The notes under the pieces are model-generated. The model had not been told where the DNA came from and searched no databases. It saw nothing but the letters and a program-made list of their open reading frames with translations. The position numbers and the translations under genes are program-made. DNA of 6,623 nt, taken from positions 1-6,623 of the forward strand of contig CANJDY010000158.1 of the NCBI GenBank assembly GCA_947472635.1, in the 5' to 3' direction. The stretch comes from Chitinophagaceae bacterium (GTDB lineage Bacteria; Bacteroidota; Bacteroidia; Chitinophagales; Chitinophagaceae). Position 1 is the first letter of the stretch, and each line of letters begins with the position of its first letter. Shown piece by piece: positions 6,211-6,623 of this stretch.

Positions 6211-6244
6211 TGCCGATAAAAAATAATGTTTCATTTTATCGGCA
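6211..6244 (-). terminator. Perfect 11-bp inverted repeat between ferredoxin and iscX genes
   Basis: Arms TGCCGATAAAA (6211-6221) and TTTTATCGGCA (6234-6244) are perfect complements around a 12-nt loop. In the minus-strand transcript the hairpin follows the ferredoxin stop by about 50 nt and is followed by AAUUUUUAAAA, so it can act as an intrinsic terminator or attenuator for the ferredoxin transcript. On the plus strand no T-run follows. A dimeric repressor operator controlling iscX is the alternative, since it lies about 38 bp ahead of the iscX start. Confidence 0.55.
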
Positions 6245-6276
6245 CTAAATGAACGATACATTCAATGAGTCAGTTG

Positions 6277-6296
6277 AAGCGGTTGCGCAATCGCTT
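6277..6296. repeat. 20-bp near-perfect palindrome at the ferredoxin stop
   Basis: AAGCGGTTGCGCAATCGCTT is self-complementary at all but one pair (G6282 against T6291) with TTGCGCAA at its centre, and it ends on the first base of the ferredoxin stop triplet. It is clearly more GC-rich than the surrounding spacer. It could be a dimer-binding site or a short hairpin; no U-run follows on the minus strand. Confidence 0.35.
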
Positions 6297-6623
6297 TACT
6301 CTCCTAAAAACTGTGTTTGGTCGGGTAGTGTAACAACAATAACACCATCCCCAGCTTTTAAAATACACTGACAACCTAATCTAGAGTTAATACGTGGATT
6401 GACAGCCCGATCAATGAAATCTTCCTCCTTATCGGATAATTCGTCCAACAATAAATCCCCCTTCTCCACATATAAATGGCAAGTACTGCAAGCACATACA
6501 CCGCCGCAGTTATGATGCAGGTCTATGTCATGTTTAAGTGCTACTTCTAATAAAGATTGCCCTTCTTCAATATTTTCAAGGGTAATAGGTGAGCAGCCTT
6601 TTTGCTCAAATTGATAAGTGATC
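6296..6623 (-). CDS. [2Fe-2S] ferredoxin, N-terminus at or just beyond window edge
   Basis: A soluble electron carrier of the adrenodoxin/ISC-ferredoxin type. The visible 108 residues (ITYQFEQKG to QTQFLGE) cover essentially the whole domain; only the first codon or few codons are missing on the right. The cluster motif is NCGGVCACSTCH (38-49): C39, C45 and C48 give the C-x5-C-x2-C spacing of vertebrate-type ferredoxins, and the fourth ligand is C84 in SRLGCQC. C43 and C86 are extra cysteines. LEVALKHDIDLHHNC before the cluster and the acidic LDELSDKEEDFIDRA after it (59-73), the usual partner-docking helix, are also typical. In other bacteria this type donates electrons to Fe-S assembly (fdx of the isc operon) or to P450s; the iscX neighbour favours the former. 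Codon use and composition match the neighbours. The identity is firm, the specific partner inferred. Confidence 0.94.
   Translation of the reverse strand, partial: ITYQFEQKGCSPITLENIEEGQSLLEVALKHDIDLHHNCGGVCACSTCHLYVEKGDLLLDELSDKEEDFIDRAVNPRINSRLGCQCILKAGDGVIVVTLPDQTQFLGE

Noticed and set aside
5943..6248. Plus-strand open frame of 101 codons opposite iscX
   Set aside because: It is a shadow of the well-supported iscX gene and adjoining spacer; its translation has no recognisable family features and it runs through the 6211-6244 inverted repeat.

Overview
The window looks like chromosomal core-genome DNA from a Bacteroidota species, probably close to the Chitinophagaceae. This rests on the protein families present (DUF2851, a KdsC-like HAD phosphatase, a DGGGP-synthase-like UbiA enzyme and a Bacteroidota-style secreted protein ending its signal peptide in FSQ). 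It also rests on AT-rich DNA, few Shine-Dalgarno sequences, and promoter-like TAnnTTTG boxes of the type known from Bacteroides and Flavobacterium. No mobile element, CRISPR array, rRNA or tRNA was seen.

Layout, left to right. Positions 1-646 (minus) hold the N-terminal two thirds of lipoyl synthase LipA, cut by the left edge, with a good TAnnTTTG promoter just upstream. Positions 782-1627 (minus) encode a secreted, probably outer-membrane, protein of unknown function. A 41-bp divergent spacer containing an imperfect palindrome separates it from an OsmC-family protein at 1669-2070, the only plus-strand gene. OsmC converges on a DUF2851 protein (2076-3350, minus) with only 5 bp between stop codons, and a two-tier inverted repeat straddles both gene ends.

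From the right edge down to 2076 every gene is on the minus strand. In order of transcription these are a [2Fe-2S] ferredoxin (6296-6623, first codon or codons outside the window), IscX (5937-6173), a KdsC-like phosphatase (5340-5861), a UbiA-family prenyltransferase (4208-5152), a Maf nucleotide pyrophosphatase (3556-4152) and DUF2851. The spacers are 122, 75, 187, 55 and 205 bp, so this is a co-directional row rather than one tight operon. A perfect 11-bp inverted repeat between ferredoxin and iscX looks like a terminator or operator.

Functional themes: ferredoxin and IscX are partners in Fe-S cluster assembly, and LipA at the other end is a consumer of such clusters. KdsC-like and UbiA-like enzymes point to envelope lipid and LPS synthesis, and Maf to nucleotide-pool sanitation or division control. 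I found no clear evidence for a wholly new multi-gene system. The most interesting items are the uncharacterised DUF2851 protein with a nuclease-like residue pattern, the secreted protein next to lipA, the ferredoxin-iscX pair, and several intergenic inverted repeats.
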